A stretch of 64,000 nt of DNA. Origin: Novosphingobium sp. PP1Y. GTDB lineage: Bacteria; Pseudomonadota; Alphaproteobacteria; Sphingomonadales; Sphingomonadaceae. The notes below the pieces were generated by a model, which was not told the DNA's origin, did no database searches, and worked only from the letters and a program-made list of their open reading frames with translations. Below, in pieces: positions 24,765 to 33,156 of this stretch (its first letter is position 1; every line of letters begins with the position of its first letter). A program made the position numbers and the translations under genes. The stretch lies in the NCBI RefSeq assembly GCF_000253255.1, contig NC_015580.1:1243501-1307500 (forward strand), in the 5' to 3' direction.

Positions 24765-25457
24765 TCAGGTTTCGATCAGGATGCGTACGCGATGGGGATC
24801 GACGCCGATGAGCTGTGCAATCTCCACCTTCTTGCTGGCAATGACCGAGCTTGACGCATCGAATGCAGTAACCTGGCGCGCTTCGTCCTGCACCATGTCG
24901 GGACGTTTGCCGTAGAGCAGTTCCCTTTCCGGAACGCCGAGCACCCTGGCGATCGTCTGGACCATGTTCTGCCGCGGAGAGACAGTGCCTTTCTCCCATT
25001 TCCACAGGGTAGGGCGGCTCACGCCGATCTGGCTGGCGAAATGATCCACCCCAAAGCCTCGCTCGCGGCGCAGTCGTTTGATGCGGGCACCGAGAGTTTC
25101 GGAAGTGACGGCTTCTTCATCGGCGCGCGGTTCCGGTGGACTTTGCAGTTGCACCTTCCTGATCGTGGCGATGGAAAGGGCCTTTTCGAATTCGCATGCG
25201 AAGATCGTTTCGGCTGCCCAGACGATGCTGGCGTTGCGCGTTTCTCCTTCGGGAAAGAGGATCGACAGCGGTTCGCCGACCGAGAGGGGAGCCGATGTTT
25301 CGAGCAACATCCCTGTCTTCGAGAGATTGGTGACGGACACCGACTCGCGCTGCCCCTTGAAGCTGGCGGCGGTCCCTTCAAGGCTGAGCTTGCGGGTGGG
25401 TTGCCCGTGCAGGTAGCCCGTTCGGCTGCGCAGATTTATCTTGGCCATCACTGTCAT
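24765..25457 (-). CDS. PilZ domain fused to an XRE-family helix-turn-helix
   Basis: A 230-residue cytosolic protein with two parts. Residues about 15-105 look like a PilZ domain (an N-terminal RKLSLEG stretch, SVTNLSKTGMLLET, and a beta-rich region with EGETRNASIVWAAETIFACEFE); the classic RxxxR c-di-GMP motif is not clear, so ligand binding is doubtful. Residues about 120-180 are an XRE/Cro HTH (LGARIKRLRRERGFGVDHFASQIGVSRPTLWKWEKG), followed by a short conserved-looking tail. The combination suggests a DNA-binding regulator controlled by a signal or partner. Upstream lies a promoter/operator element that is repeated before the histidine kinase gene. ATG at 25457 or 25448. Confidence 0.82.
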   Translation of the reverse strand: MTVMAKINLRSRTGYLHGQPTRKLSLEGTAASFKGQRESVSVTNLSKTGMLLETSAPLSVGEPLSILFPEGETRNASIVWAAETIFACEFEKALSIATIRKVQLQSPPEPRADEEAVTSETLGARIKRLRRERGFGVDHFASQIGVSRPTLWKWEKGTVSPRQNMVQTIARVLGVPERELLYGKRPDMVQDEARQVTAFDASSSVIASKKVEIAQLIGVDPHRVRILIET

Positions 25458-25796
25458 CTGACAACTCCGCGTCCTGAGCCGTTATCCATGATCGGTCATT
25501 GTGCTGAAAGACGCGCTTAGTATCTAAAGATATAGACCGTTAGTCAATCCTCCTAACGCAAGTTAATGCATCGGTTTGTGACCTGGCCTGGGCAAGTCAT
25601 ACTATCTGAGTACCGGTGCCGCGCCGGGCGCCAGAACTTAAATCGATTGTGAAAATCGGTTGAGCGGGGGGTGCTATTTTATTGACCTTGTCCGTGCACC
25701 CCTGCAAAATCCGGCGATAGGTAATGATCGGGCGTTACCATCGGGTTGGGGGCGTCAAGCTGCCGAAAGGCAGTCGTCGGGTGGGAAGTATAAATC
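25458..25796. promoter_or_regulatory. 339-bp divergent regulatory region, PilZ-XRE (-) and response regulator (+)
   Basis: It contains no credible gene. Toward the PilZ-XRE gene is the repeated promoter/operator element (25517-25557). Toward the response regulator are a possible TTGACC-N17-CAAAAT promoter (25682-25710) and a 7-bp inverted repeat GGGGTGC/GCACCCC (25668-25702) overlapping it. The region is visibly richer in A+T than the neighbouring genes. Confidence 0.5.
25517..25557 (-). promoter_or_regulatory. promoter/operator element A (upstream of PilZ-XRE)
   Basis: On the minus strand a dyad GTTAG-N9-CTAAC (25539-25557) contains TTGACT, which can serve as a -35 box; 17 nt downstream is GATACT as a -10. 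The same dyad, with 16 of 19 bases identical, precedes the histidine kinase gene at 26548. A protein bound to the dyad would cover the -35. Confidence 0.6.
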
Positions 25797-26420
25797 GTGT
25801 CGCGAATATTAGTTGCCGACGATCATCCCTTTTTTCGACTGGGTGTCGAAGCCGTACTCCGAATGGGGGGGCACGAAGTCGTCGCCATGACCGGCGACGG
25901 CGATGAAACGCTTGTAGCGATAGAGCGTGAGGATCCTGACATCGTCCTGCTCGATGTGCGCATGCCCTGTCGTGACGGCGTTTCGACGCTTTCGGAACTG
26001 CGCAGGCGGGGCGATACGCGGCCCGTGATCATCCTGACCGTGGAAATGAACGACGAACAGCTGCTTTCGGTGATCCGGTCGCAGGTAAACGGGATCGTCT
26101 TCAAGCACGATGCCGAGCACTGTCTGCTCAAGGCGATCGACTCGGTCAAGAATGGCATGCGCTACCTGGATGGCGATCTGATCGACAAGGCGATTGCCCA
26201 CGCCAGTTCCGCAAGCCCGTCTTCCCGTCTTGCGGGCCTTACCCCAAAGGAGCTGGACGTGGCCCAGCATGTGGCTCGCGGCCTGCGGAACCGTGAGGTC
26301 GCGGCGCGCCTCGGGACGACCGAGGGGACGGTGAAAGTCTACCTCCACAATATCTATACCAAGCTGGGCATTTCGAATCGGACCGAGCTGGCGAACAGTC
26401 TGAAAGATGCCGGCGAATAG
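25797..26420 (+). CDS. NarL/FixJ-family response regulator
   Basis: A 207-residue two-domain regulator. Receiver domain at 1-120 has the acidic pair Asp8-Asp9, the phospho-acceptor Asp53 (LLDVRMP), Thr81 and Lys103. The LuxR-type HTH is at about 145-205 (LTPKELDVAQHVARGLRNREVAARLGTTEGTVKVYLHNIYTKL). The GTG at 25797 is required because the first residues MSRILVADDH are conserved. It is followed 460 bp later by a histidine kinase on the same strand and is its likely partner. Targets are unknown, but the dyad repeated at 25539 and 26548 is a candidate. Confidence 0.92.
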   Translation: MSRILVADDHPFFRLGVEAVLRMGGHEVVAMTGDGDETLVAIEREDPDIVLLDVRMPCRDGVSTLSELRRRGDTRPVIILTVEMNDEQLLSVIRSQVNGIVFKHDAEHCLLKAIDSVKNGMRYLDGDLIDKAIAHASSASPSSRLAGLTPKELDVAQHVARGLRNREVAARLGTTEGTVKVYLHNIYTKLGISNRTELANSLKDAGE

Positions 26421-26880
26421 CCTTTCTGCAGCAGGATGGAGCCATTCGGCCTGATATCGCGGTCGATGACCGGTTGTATCGCAGGCGGGCAGGTCACCCC
26501 TCGGAGACTCGCAGGATTGGCCTTGAAGCACCACATCAGCTACCTCAGTTAGGAAACTTGACTAACTATCGATAGATACTTAATTTCGGCCAGTCGAAGT
26601 GCATAAGCAAAAGATGCCTGTGAGGGCAGGTTATTGAGGTTCCTGCTTCGTATCTAGGGGCGTATTCAAGGTTGCGAAAGTTGAGCCACCGGGGCGCGCG
26701 TGCCCCTCAGCCATCGTTCCGGACGCAGGCTCACACAAAGAAAGATGGCGTTCGAATGGCTTTCGCGGTCTCAGGCCCAATGCCGCCAGCTTCGGTGCAG
26801 CACCCAGCGGCGAGGTTTGCTGCGCGCAGTTTCGCGCGCTTCCCTGTCAGGCAAGTACGTTTCCTTCAAAGAATAGTGGC
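26421..26880 (+). promoter_or_regulatory. 460-bp gap and long leader before the histidine kinase gene
   Basis: No clear gene. It holds promoter/operator element B (26548-26586), which would start transcription near 26593 and give a leader of about 290 nt before the kinase GTG. A TTG-initiated frame of 70 codons (26672-26884) ends in a TGA overlapping that GTG (GTGA), so a coupled leader peptide is conceivable, but its composition (many Arg, Ala, Pro) looks non-coding. Confidence 0.4.
26548..26586 (+). promoter_or_regulatory. promoter/operator element B (upstream of histidine kinase)
   Basis: Dyad GTTAG-N9-CTAAC (26548-26566) containing TTGACT at 26558 as a -35 box, 17 nt spacing, then TAATTT at 26581 as a -10. 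It is almost the same as element A, and in both cases it points toward the gene it precedes. Confidence 0.6.
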
Positions 26881-28617
26881 GTGAACGGCGTGGTTCATGA
26901 CTTCGACAAGACCGGGGAGCAGCTGCTCGGGCCGGAGGCGGGCGAGCAGTCCGGCGCCGGGGCGCGGCTAATGCATTTCCTGTCCGAACTGACATGCGGC
27001 GCCCACTCCAATCACATCGTTGCAGTTAGTCGGGTTTTCTGCGCATTCGTGCTGCTGCTGTTCGCTTTCACAAAGTCCTCGGGGCTGGGCCTTCAAGGCG
27101 GATACTTCGACGTCTTCGCGCTGACCTATGCGGTCTTTGCGTTCGTCGCACTGATCATTGCCTTCAATGACTGGTATCTCGACTTCATCGCGTCCGAAGC
27201 TTTTATTGGGCTGGATGTCCTGGCTTTCCTGGCACTGACGGTCCCGGCCATGGACGAAGGCGTGACGTGGGTCGTGCTGTCCCTGTGCCTGATCGGGCAT
27301 ATCCTGTTCAGCAGTGTCCTGCGCTGGCGGCTTGCGCTCGTTCTCGCCATTGCCGCTTTCCTCAATGCGGTGTGGATCGGCGATATCCTGCTTGTCGAAG
27401 TTCCTCGTGGGACGGTGGCCTGGGCTAGCGTGGTGCGGTGGGGGCTGTTCGTTCCGCTCGGCTCGCTGGTGCTCGTCTGGGCGAGCGGCCAGATGATCAA
27501 GACGAACCTCCCCCGGTTCGCGGGAGAGACGCCGGGGCCCGGTTATCCGGTCACCGCATCGGCGATGGGCTATGCCATGGAAGCCGCCGATTCTTCCGAT
27601 GCCGTGCTGTGCTGGATCGATCGCGAAGATCTCGGCTGTTATTCCTGCACGCCTGCCTCGCTCGAGGAACGGCTCCAGCCCAGGAAGTTGAGCTTCGGCG
27701 CGGCCGATCGCCTGCGACAGCTTGAGCCGATGCTGTTCGATCTCGCCCGCGATCGCGCGATCGTTTCGGCAGAAGGTATGTTGAGGGCATGTAAAGTCAC
27801 CGCGCTACCGGGCTTCCAGCTCCTCAGGGAGCTTGGAGTGGAGCGGGGCTTGTGCATCCCGACCAGCGGCGAGGAGGGCTCCAATTGCCTTATCCTTACC
27901 GGCATTCCGATGCTGGGGTGGGGGCATCTCTACCTTGCCCACGCCATCGCTTCGGAAGTGGCGCAGGGCGTGGCTTGGCAGGTCAGTGCGGTCAATGCGC
28001 TCGACCGCGCCTTGAGCCGGCTGCGCAAGTCGGTTGCCTGCGACCTGCATGACAGCGTTGCGCATTCTCTGGTCGGTGCGAAGTTCCTGCTCGTCGCGCT
28101 GCGTTCGAAGGCGGGTGCCGATGCCGAGATCACAGGCGAGATCGACGCCATCAAGGATGCACTGGCTGCCGAGCACATCCATGTTCGCCGCTTGATCGAG
28201 CAATTGCGCGAGACGGATTCGGACGCGCGTGTGCGCAATCTGATTGACGATCTGGAGGCGACGAGCGAAGCGCTGGCGCTGCGTTGGCAGATCACTGTCG
28301 ACATTATCGAGTCCGACTATCGCGTGCCGGTGCCTGTATGGCTCTCGTTGGAGATCCAGCAGATCGTGCGCGAGGCCGTTTCGAACGGCGTGCGTCATGG
28401 GGAGGCCACCAGAGTGACAATCAAGTGCCGCATGCGCGCGATCGGGATCGAGATTGAGGTGACGGACAACGGCCAGGGCTTCGGCGAGAGCAATGAGCCG
28501 ATCTTCCCGCGCTCCATCCGCGAACGCCTGACCGAGCGCGGGGGGACGCTGGAGATTGTCTCGAACCCGGGCTCCACATCGCTGCGCATGCGCGTGCCGG
28601 TCGACGAGATGGACTGA
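26881..28617 (+). CDS. membrane sensor histidine kinase, NarX/DesK type (HisKA_3)
   Basis: A 578-residue inner-membrane kinase. Five to six hydrophobic segments fill residues about 47-205; a GAF-like or uncharacterised linker runs from about 220 to 370; then the HisKA_3 dimerisation domain with phospho-His390 in DLHDSVAHSLVGAKFLL and the ATPase domain (N502 in REAVSNGVRHGEA, DNGQGFG at 529-535, RGGTLEIVS near the end). HisKA_3 kinases pair with NarL-type regulators, and one lies directly upstream. The GTG at 26881 has a poor ribosome-binding site; the true start may be slightly different. The signal is unknown. Confidence 0.9.
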   Translation: MNGVVHDFDKTGEQLLGPEAGEQSGAGARLMHFLSELTCGAHSNHIVAVSRVFCAFVLLLFAFTKSSGLGLQGGYFDVFALTYAVFAFVALIIAFNDWYLDFIASEAFIGLDVLAFLALTVPAMDEGVTWVVLSLCLIGHILFSSVLRWRLALVLAIAAFLNAVWIGDILLVEVPRGTVAWASVVRWGLFVPLGSLVLVWASGQMIKTNLPRFAGETPGPGYPVTASAMGYAMEAADSSDAVLCWIDREDLGCYSCTPASLEERLQPRKLSFGAADRLRQLEPMLFDLARDRAIVSAEGMLRACKVTALPGFQLLRELGVERGLCIPTSGEEGSNCLILTGIPMLGWGHLYLAHAIASEVAQGVAWQVSAVNALDRALSRLRKSVACDLHDSVAHSLVGAKFLLVALRSKAGADAEITGEIDAIKDALAAEHIHVRRLIEQLRETDSDARVRNLIDDLEATSEALALRWQITVDIIESDYRVPVPVWLSLEIQQIVREAVSNGVRHGEATRVTIKCRMRAIGIEIEVTDNGQGFGESNEPIFPRSIRERLTERGGTLEIVSNPGSTSLRMRVPVDEMD

Positions 28618-28849
28618 CGTTTCAGGGCCCTGCGCACTTTCGGTATATCCTGAAGGAGGGCGGACGGGCAGCTGCTTCGCCTCGCCGACCTCCGTTTCGT
28701 CTTTGTCCCGAGGCGGTTTTGTTGAATCGTGATGCCTTGCCAGTTGATTTGCGTTGGCGTAGCGGGAGCCGCGCATGCCTTCGGGCAACCGAAGAAGGCC
28801 GGATGACGGCACTTTTTTGGCTCCATTCACTCATGAGCTTGGGATTACG

Positions 28850-31615
28850 ATGAGCATCTACTTGGATTATCTGACCGAAATCGACAGCAGAGCTGCGCAA
28901 GGACTTGCGCCCAAGCCCATCGACGATGGCAAGCTCATCGAAGAGATCATCGTCCTGATCAAGGATGCCGGCAGCGAACACCGCGCCGATGCTCTCAAGT
29001 TCTTCATCTACAACACGCTGCCCGGCACTACGAGCGCTGCTGCGGTAAAGGCGGCCTTCCTGAAGGAAGTCGTGCTCGGCGAAGCTATCGTCCCGGAAAT
29101 TTCGGTCGGCTTCGCGCTCGAATTGCTCTCGCACATGAAGGGCGGTCCTTCGGTCAAGGTCCTGCTCGACATCGCGCTGGGCGACGAGGCAGCAGTTGCC
29201 GCGCAAGCTGCCGATGTGCTCAAGACCCAGGTCTTCCTCTACGACGCCGACATGGCCCGCCTCGCGGATGCCTACAAGGCCGGCAGCGCCATCGCCAGGG
29301 ACGTGCTGGAAAGCTACGCCAAGGCCGAATTCTTCACCAAGCTTCCTGACGTCGAGGACGAGATCAAGGTCGTCACTTTCATTGCCGGCGAAGGCGATAT
29401 CTCGACTGACCTCCTTTCGCCGGGCAACCAGGCTCACTCGCGCTCCGACCGCGAACTGCACGGCAAGTGCATGATCTCGCCCGAAGCACAGGAACAGATC
29501 GTCGCGCTCAAGGCGCAGCATCCCGACGCACGCGTGATGATGATTGCCGAGAAGGGCACGATGGGCGTGGGCTCCTCGCGCATGTCGGGCGTGAACAACG
29601 TGGCGCTATGGACCGGCAAGCAGTCCAGCCCTTATGTGCCTTTCGTGAACTATGCGCCGGTCGTTGCGGGCACCAACGGCATCTCGCCGATCTTCGCGAC
29701 CACCGTCGACGTGACCGGCGGCATCGGCATCAACCTGAAGAACTGGGTCAAGAAGCTCGGCGAAGACGGGAAGGCGATCCTCAACAACGACGGTAACCCC
29801 GTCCTGGAGCAGAAGTTCTCGGTCGAGACCGGCACGATCCTCAAGATCGACGTCAAGGACAAGGTCCTGCGCGACGAAGCCGGCAATGAGCTGGTTAACG
29901 TAGCCAGTTCGTTCACGCCGCAGAAGATGGAATTCATGAAGGCGGGCAGCTCGTATGCCATCGTCTTCGGCAAGAAGCTCCAGACCTTCGCGGCTGAAAC
30001 GCTGGGCGTCGAGCCGACCCAAGTCTTCGCGCCGAACAAGGAAATCTCCGTCGAAGGCCAGGGCCTGACCGCTGTCGAGAAGATCTTCAACCGCAATGCC
30101 GTAGGCGTGACGCCGGGCAAGGTGCTGCACGCCGGGTCGGACGTGCGCGTCAAGGTAAACATCGTCGGATCGCAGGACACCACCGGCCTGATGACCGCGC
30201 AGGAACTGGAAGCGATGGCTGCCACCGTCATTTCGCCGCTGGTCGACGGCGCTTACCAGTCGGGCTGCCACACCGCCTCGGTGTGGGACAAGAAGGCTCA
30301 GGCGAACATCCCGAAGCTCATGTCCTTCATGAACAAGTTCGGCCTGATCACCGCGCGTGACCCCAAGGGCGTCTACCACGCGATGACCGACGTCATCCAC
30401 AAGGTGCTGAACGACATCACCGTGGACGACTGGGCGATCATCATCGGCGGCGACAGCCACACCCGCATGTCCAAGGGCGTCGCTTTCGGCGCGGACTCGG
30501 GTACCGTCGCTCTGGCTCTGGCCACGGGCGAGGCGACCATGCCGATCCCGCAGTCGGTCAAGGTGACCTTCAAGGGCAAGATGCAGCCCTACATGGACTT
30601 CCGTGACGTAGTGCACGCAACCCAGGCGCAGATGCTGGCACAGTTCAGCGGTGAGAATGTCTTCCAGGGCCGCGTGATCGAAGTCCACATCGGCACGCTG
30701 CTGGCCGACCAGGCCTTCACCTTCACCGACTGGACGGCAGAAATGAAGGCCAAGGCCTCGATCTGCATTTCGCAGGACGAGACCCTTATCGAGTCGCTGG
30801 AAATCGCCAAGTCGCGCATCCAGATCATGATCGACAAGGGCATGGACAACGCCGCCCGGACCCTGCAGGGCCTGATCGACAAGGCCGACGCCCGCATCGC
30901 GGAAATCCGTTCGGGCGAAAAGCCGGCTCTGGCCCCCGACGCCAACGCCAAGTACTTCGCTGAAGTCGTCGTCGACCTCGACCTGATCGACGAACCGATG
31001 ATCGCCGACCCGGACGTGAACAACGCGGACGTGTCCAAGCGCTACACCCACGACACCATCCGCCCGGTCTCGTACTACGGCGGCACCAAGAAGGTGGACC
31101 TGGGCTTCATTGGCTCGTGCATGGTGCACAAGGGCGACATGAAGATCCTGGCTCAGATGCTCAAGAACATCGAAGCCGCGCAAGGCAAGGTCGAGTTCAA
31201 GGCGCCGCTGGTCGTCGCTCCGCCGACCTACAACATCGTCGACGAGCTGAAGGCCGAAGGCGACTGGGATGTGCTCAAGAAGTACGCCGGCTTCGAGTTC
31301 GACGACGTCGCGCCGAAGCAGGCTGCCCGCACCGAATACGAGAACACCCTGTATCTCGAACGTCCGGGCTGTAACCTGTGCATGGGCAACCAGGAAAAGG
31401 CTGCCAAGGGCGACACCGTTCTGGCCACCTCGACCCGCCTGTTTCAGGGGCGCGTCGTGGAAGACGCTGCCGATAAGAAGGGTGAATCGCTGCTGGCCTC
31501 GACTCCGCTCGTGGTGCTTTCCACGATCCTGGGCCGCACGCCGAACATGGACGAGTACAAGAGCGCCGTGCAGGGTATCGACCTGACCAAGTTCGCTCCG
31601 CCGCAGGCCGCTTGA
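28850..31615 (+). CDS. acnB: aconitate hydratase B
   Basis: A 921-residue TCA-cycle enzyme (citrate to isocitrate; AcnB enzymes often also hydrate 2-methylaconitate). An N-terminal HEAT-like domain is followed by the swivel domain and the 4Fe-4S catalytic core. Cluster ligands are Cys757 (FIGSCM), Cys841 and Cys844 (CNLCMGNQ). It is longer than the ~865-residue E. coli enzyme, and the gap between the first and second ligand is about 25 residues larger. The frame opens earlier, but the ATG at 28850 begins the conserved MSIYLDYL. Codon use is strongly biased as in highly expressed genes. A single-gene unit with its own terminator. Confidence 0.96.
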   Translation: MSIYLDYLTEIDSRAAQGLAPKPIDDGKLIEEIIVLIKDAGSEHRADALKFFIYNTLPGTTSAAAVKAAFLKEVVLGEAIVPEISVGFALELLSHMKGGPSVKVLLDIALGDEAAVAAQAADVLKTQVFLYDADMARLADAYKAGSAIARDVLESYAKAEFFTKLPDVEDEIKVVTFIAGEGDISTDLLSPGNQAHSRSDRELHGKCMISPEAQEQIVALKAQHPDARVMMIAEKGTMGVGSSRMSGVNNVALWTGKQSSPYVPFVNYAPVVAGTNGISPIFATTVDVTGGIGINLKNWVKKLGEDGKAILNNDGNPVLEQKFSVETGTILKIDVKDKVLRDEAGNELVNVASSFTPQKMEFMKAGSSYAIVFGKKLQTFAAETLGVEPTQVFAPNKEISVEGQGLTAVEKIFNRNAVGVTPGKVLHAGSDVRVKVNIVGSQDTTGLMTAQELEAMAATVISPLVDGAYQSGCHTASVWDKKAQANIPKLMSFMNKFGLITARDPKGVYHAMTDVIHKVLNDITVDDWAIIIGGDSHTRMSKGVAFGADSGTVALALATGEATMPIPQSVKVTFKGKMQPYMDFRDVVHATQAQMLAQFSGENVFQGRVIEVHIGTLLADQAFTFTDWTAEMKAKASICISQDETLIESLEIAKSRIQIMIDKGMDNAARTLQGLIDKADARIAEIRSGEKPALAPDANAKYFAEVVVDLDLIDEPMIADPDVNNADVSKRYTHDTIRPVSYYGGTKKVDLGFIGSCMVHKGDMKILAQMLKNIEAAQGKVEFKAPLVVAPPTYNIVDELKAEGDWDVLKKYAGFEFDDVAPKQAARTEYENTLYLERPGCNLCMGNQEKAAKGDTVLATSTRLFQGRVVEDAADKKGESLLASTPLVVLSTILGRTPNMDEYKSAVQGIDLTKFAPPQAA

Positions 31616-31619
31616 TCGA

Positions 31620-31655
31620 CGCCAGCCCGGCCCCTTTCGAGGGGCCGGGCTGGCG
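31620..31655 (+). terminator. terminator hairpin of acnB
   Basis: A 15-bp perfect stem, CGCCAGCCCGGCCCC with its complement, around a 6-nt TTTCGA loop, starting a few bases after the acnB stop. No T-tract follows, as is usual for many GC-rich alphaproteobacterial terminators. Confidence 0.75.
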
Positions 31656-31898
31656 CTGATGCCGCTCAAGCATCGATATTCAGGGCGGCGTAGACATTTG
31701 GTCTGCGCCGCCCTTGCTTGTGAGCCGAGGCCCTGACGTCAGTCTTGGGAGTACTTTGCGCGCTCATGGCGCGGGAACGCGAAAAATTCAGAACGTAGCG
31801 GATGTTTCAATCGCGCTACGCACCCGCCACTATCACATGAAGGCGGGCGGCTTCATACGAGAGAGCCTGCAATAAGCCGGCAGCGACGGCCCGCCTGA

Positions 31899-32936
31899 TT
31901 ATCGCAGGGTATCCGATCGGTCTGACTCGAGATCGCGCTCCCGCTCTTCATGCCTGCGCAACTGCATCAAGCGCCGTCGGGCGCGGATTGCGCCTGCGTC
32001 GGTTTCGAGGATGGCTGGGCGTGCGTCCCAGAAATCCATATCGCCCAGCGCTTCCTGGGCGGCCTCGATCATCGGCTCGTCCTCATCGACGAAAACCTGG
32101 CGGGCCAGCACCGCCGCCGCTTCACTCGCTTCGTGATCGAAGAAGTAATGCGAGGTGCGTATTGTCTGCGGCGTGATGATGTGGGGATTGACCATTTGCG
32201 GCACCACCATGTCGTTACGATCCGTCCCGGCGCGAGCCAGGCCGACCGTCAGCGCCATGGAAGCCGGCGCGTGCCAGCGCATGTGAAGCCATTGGTCCAC
32301 CGATGATTCGTCTTGCAGAATGGCCTTCGCCCAGTCGGGCGGGCACACATTTTCCATGTCCCAGTTGTTCCAGATCGCCCCGCTTTCGTCGGTCTTGACC
32401 GATTGGCTGCCGAGAAAGATTGAGCCGTTCACACCGAAACTGGTGACATGCAGGAACTCGGCATGGGTCAGGTCCATGAGATTGTCGGTCAACAGTTCGT
32501 AGTGCCCCTTGATGACCAGCCGACTGCGGCTCATGCCCGCGCGCTCCACGAAACCGAAATCCGGTATCAAGGCAGGATCGGCTTTCTGCGGGTCACCCGG
32601 CCAGAACCAGAGTCCATGGTGACGATGCACGACGGGCATGGTGCGCGCCCGGACATGGGCCGGCGGCTCGGCCGGGAAGGGATTGTGTACGCACGCACCG
32701 GTGCGGTCGAAGCCAAGTCCATGGTAGGGACAGTGGATCACGTCTGCTTCGAGCTTGCCTTTGCTGAGCGGAACGAAGCGATGCGGGCACCGGTCGGCCA
32801 GCATCGCGTAGCTGCCATCGGACAGGCGGGCGATCAGCCATTTATCGTCCAGCAGTGTGCGCGAGAGCATACCGTTCTCAGGGATCTCATCATCCCAGGC
32901 TGCCATGTACCACAGGTTGCGCACGTAATCAGTCAT
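31899..32936 (-). CDS. Rieske non-heme iron oxygenase, VanA-like
   Basis: A 345-residue oxygenase subunit. The Rieske 2Fe-2S motif is Cys50-x-His52 (CPHRFVPL) and Cys69-x2-His72 (CPYHGLGF); the mononuclear iron site is DNLMDLTHAEFLH with Asn152, Asp155, His158 and His163. The layout is that of vanillate O-demethylase VanA and related single-component-type oxygenases, which demethylate methoxy-aromatics or oxidise ring substituents with electrons from a separate reductase. No reductase gene is adjacent. The ATG at 32936 (GGGAGA upstream) is chosen over the longer frame to 33026. It follows the MFS gene of the same strand by 220 bp and probably belongs to the accessory operon. Confidence 0.87.
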   Translation of the reverse strand: MTDYVRNLWYMAAWDDEIPENGMLSRTLLDDKWLIARLSDGSYAMLADRCPHRFVPLSKGKLEADVIHCPYHGLGFDRTGACVHNPFPAEPPAHVRARTMPVVHRHHGLWFWPGDPQKADPALIPDFGFVERAGMSRSRLVIKGHYELLTDNLMDLTHAEFLHVTSFGVNGSIFLGSQSVKTDESGAIWNNWDMENVCPPDWAKAILQDESSVDQWLHMRWHAPASMALTVGLARAGTDRNDMVVPQMVNPHIITPQTIRTSHYFFDHEASEAAAVLARQVFVDEDEPMIEAAQEALGDMDFWDARPAILETDAGAIRARRRLMQLRRHEERERDLESDRSDTLR

Positions 32937-33156
32937 TCTTGTCTCCCGGGTCTCTTGATGCATCGGTACGGGCAGCGACTTTTTGCGAATGTACTGCGCC
33001 CCCATCCTCAGCGGAGTTTGTCGCATTGGGCATGAGGCCTGTGGCGATCGGTGCTACCTAAGGCGCCGACTTCTCGAGCGACGGCGTTTGCGGCTCCGCT
33101 ATCGTACTTGCCGCTTTTACAGGTTCTTCTCCCAGAATTACGCCGTTGGCTGTCGA

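Noticed and set aside
29606..31669. 687-codon open frame opposite acnB
   Set aside because: acnB is unmistakable and highly biased in codon use; in GC-rich DNA this leaves long antisense frames. The translation shows no domain and is rich in His, Asp, Val and Arg runs typical of shadows.
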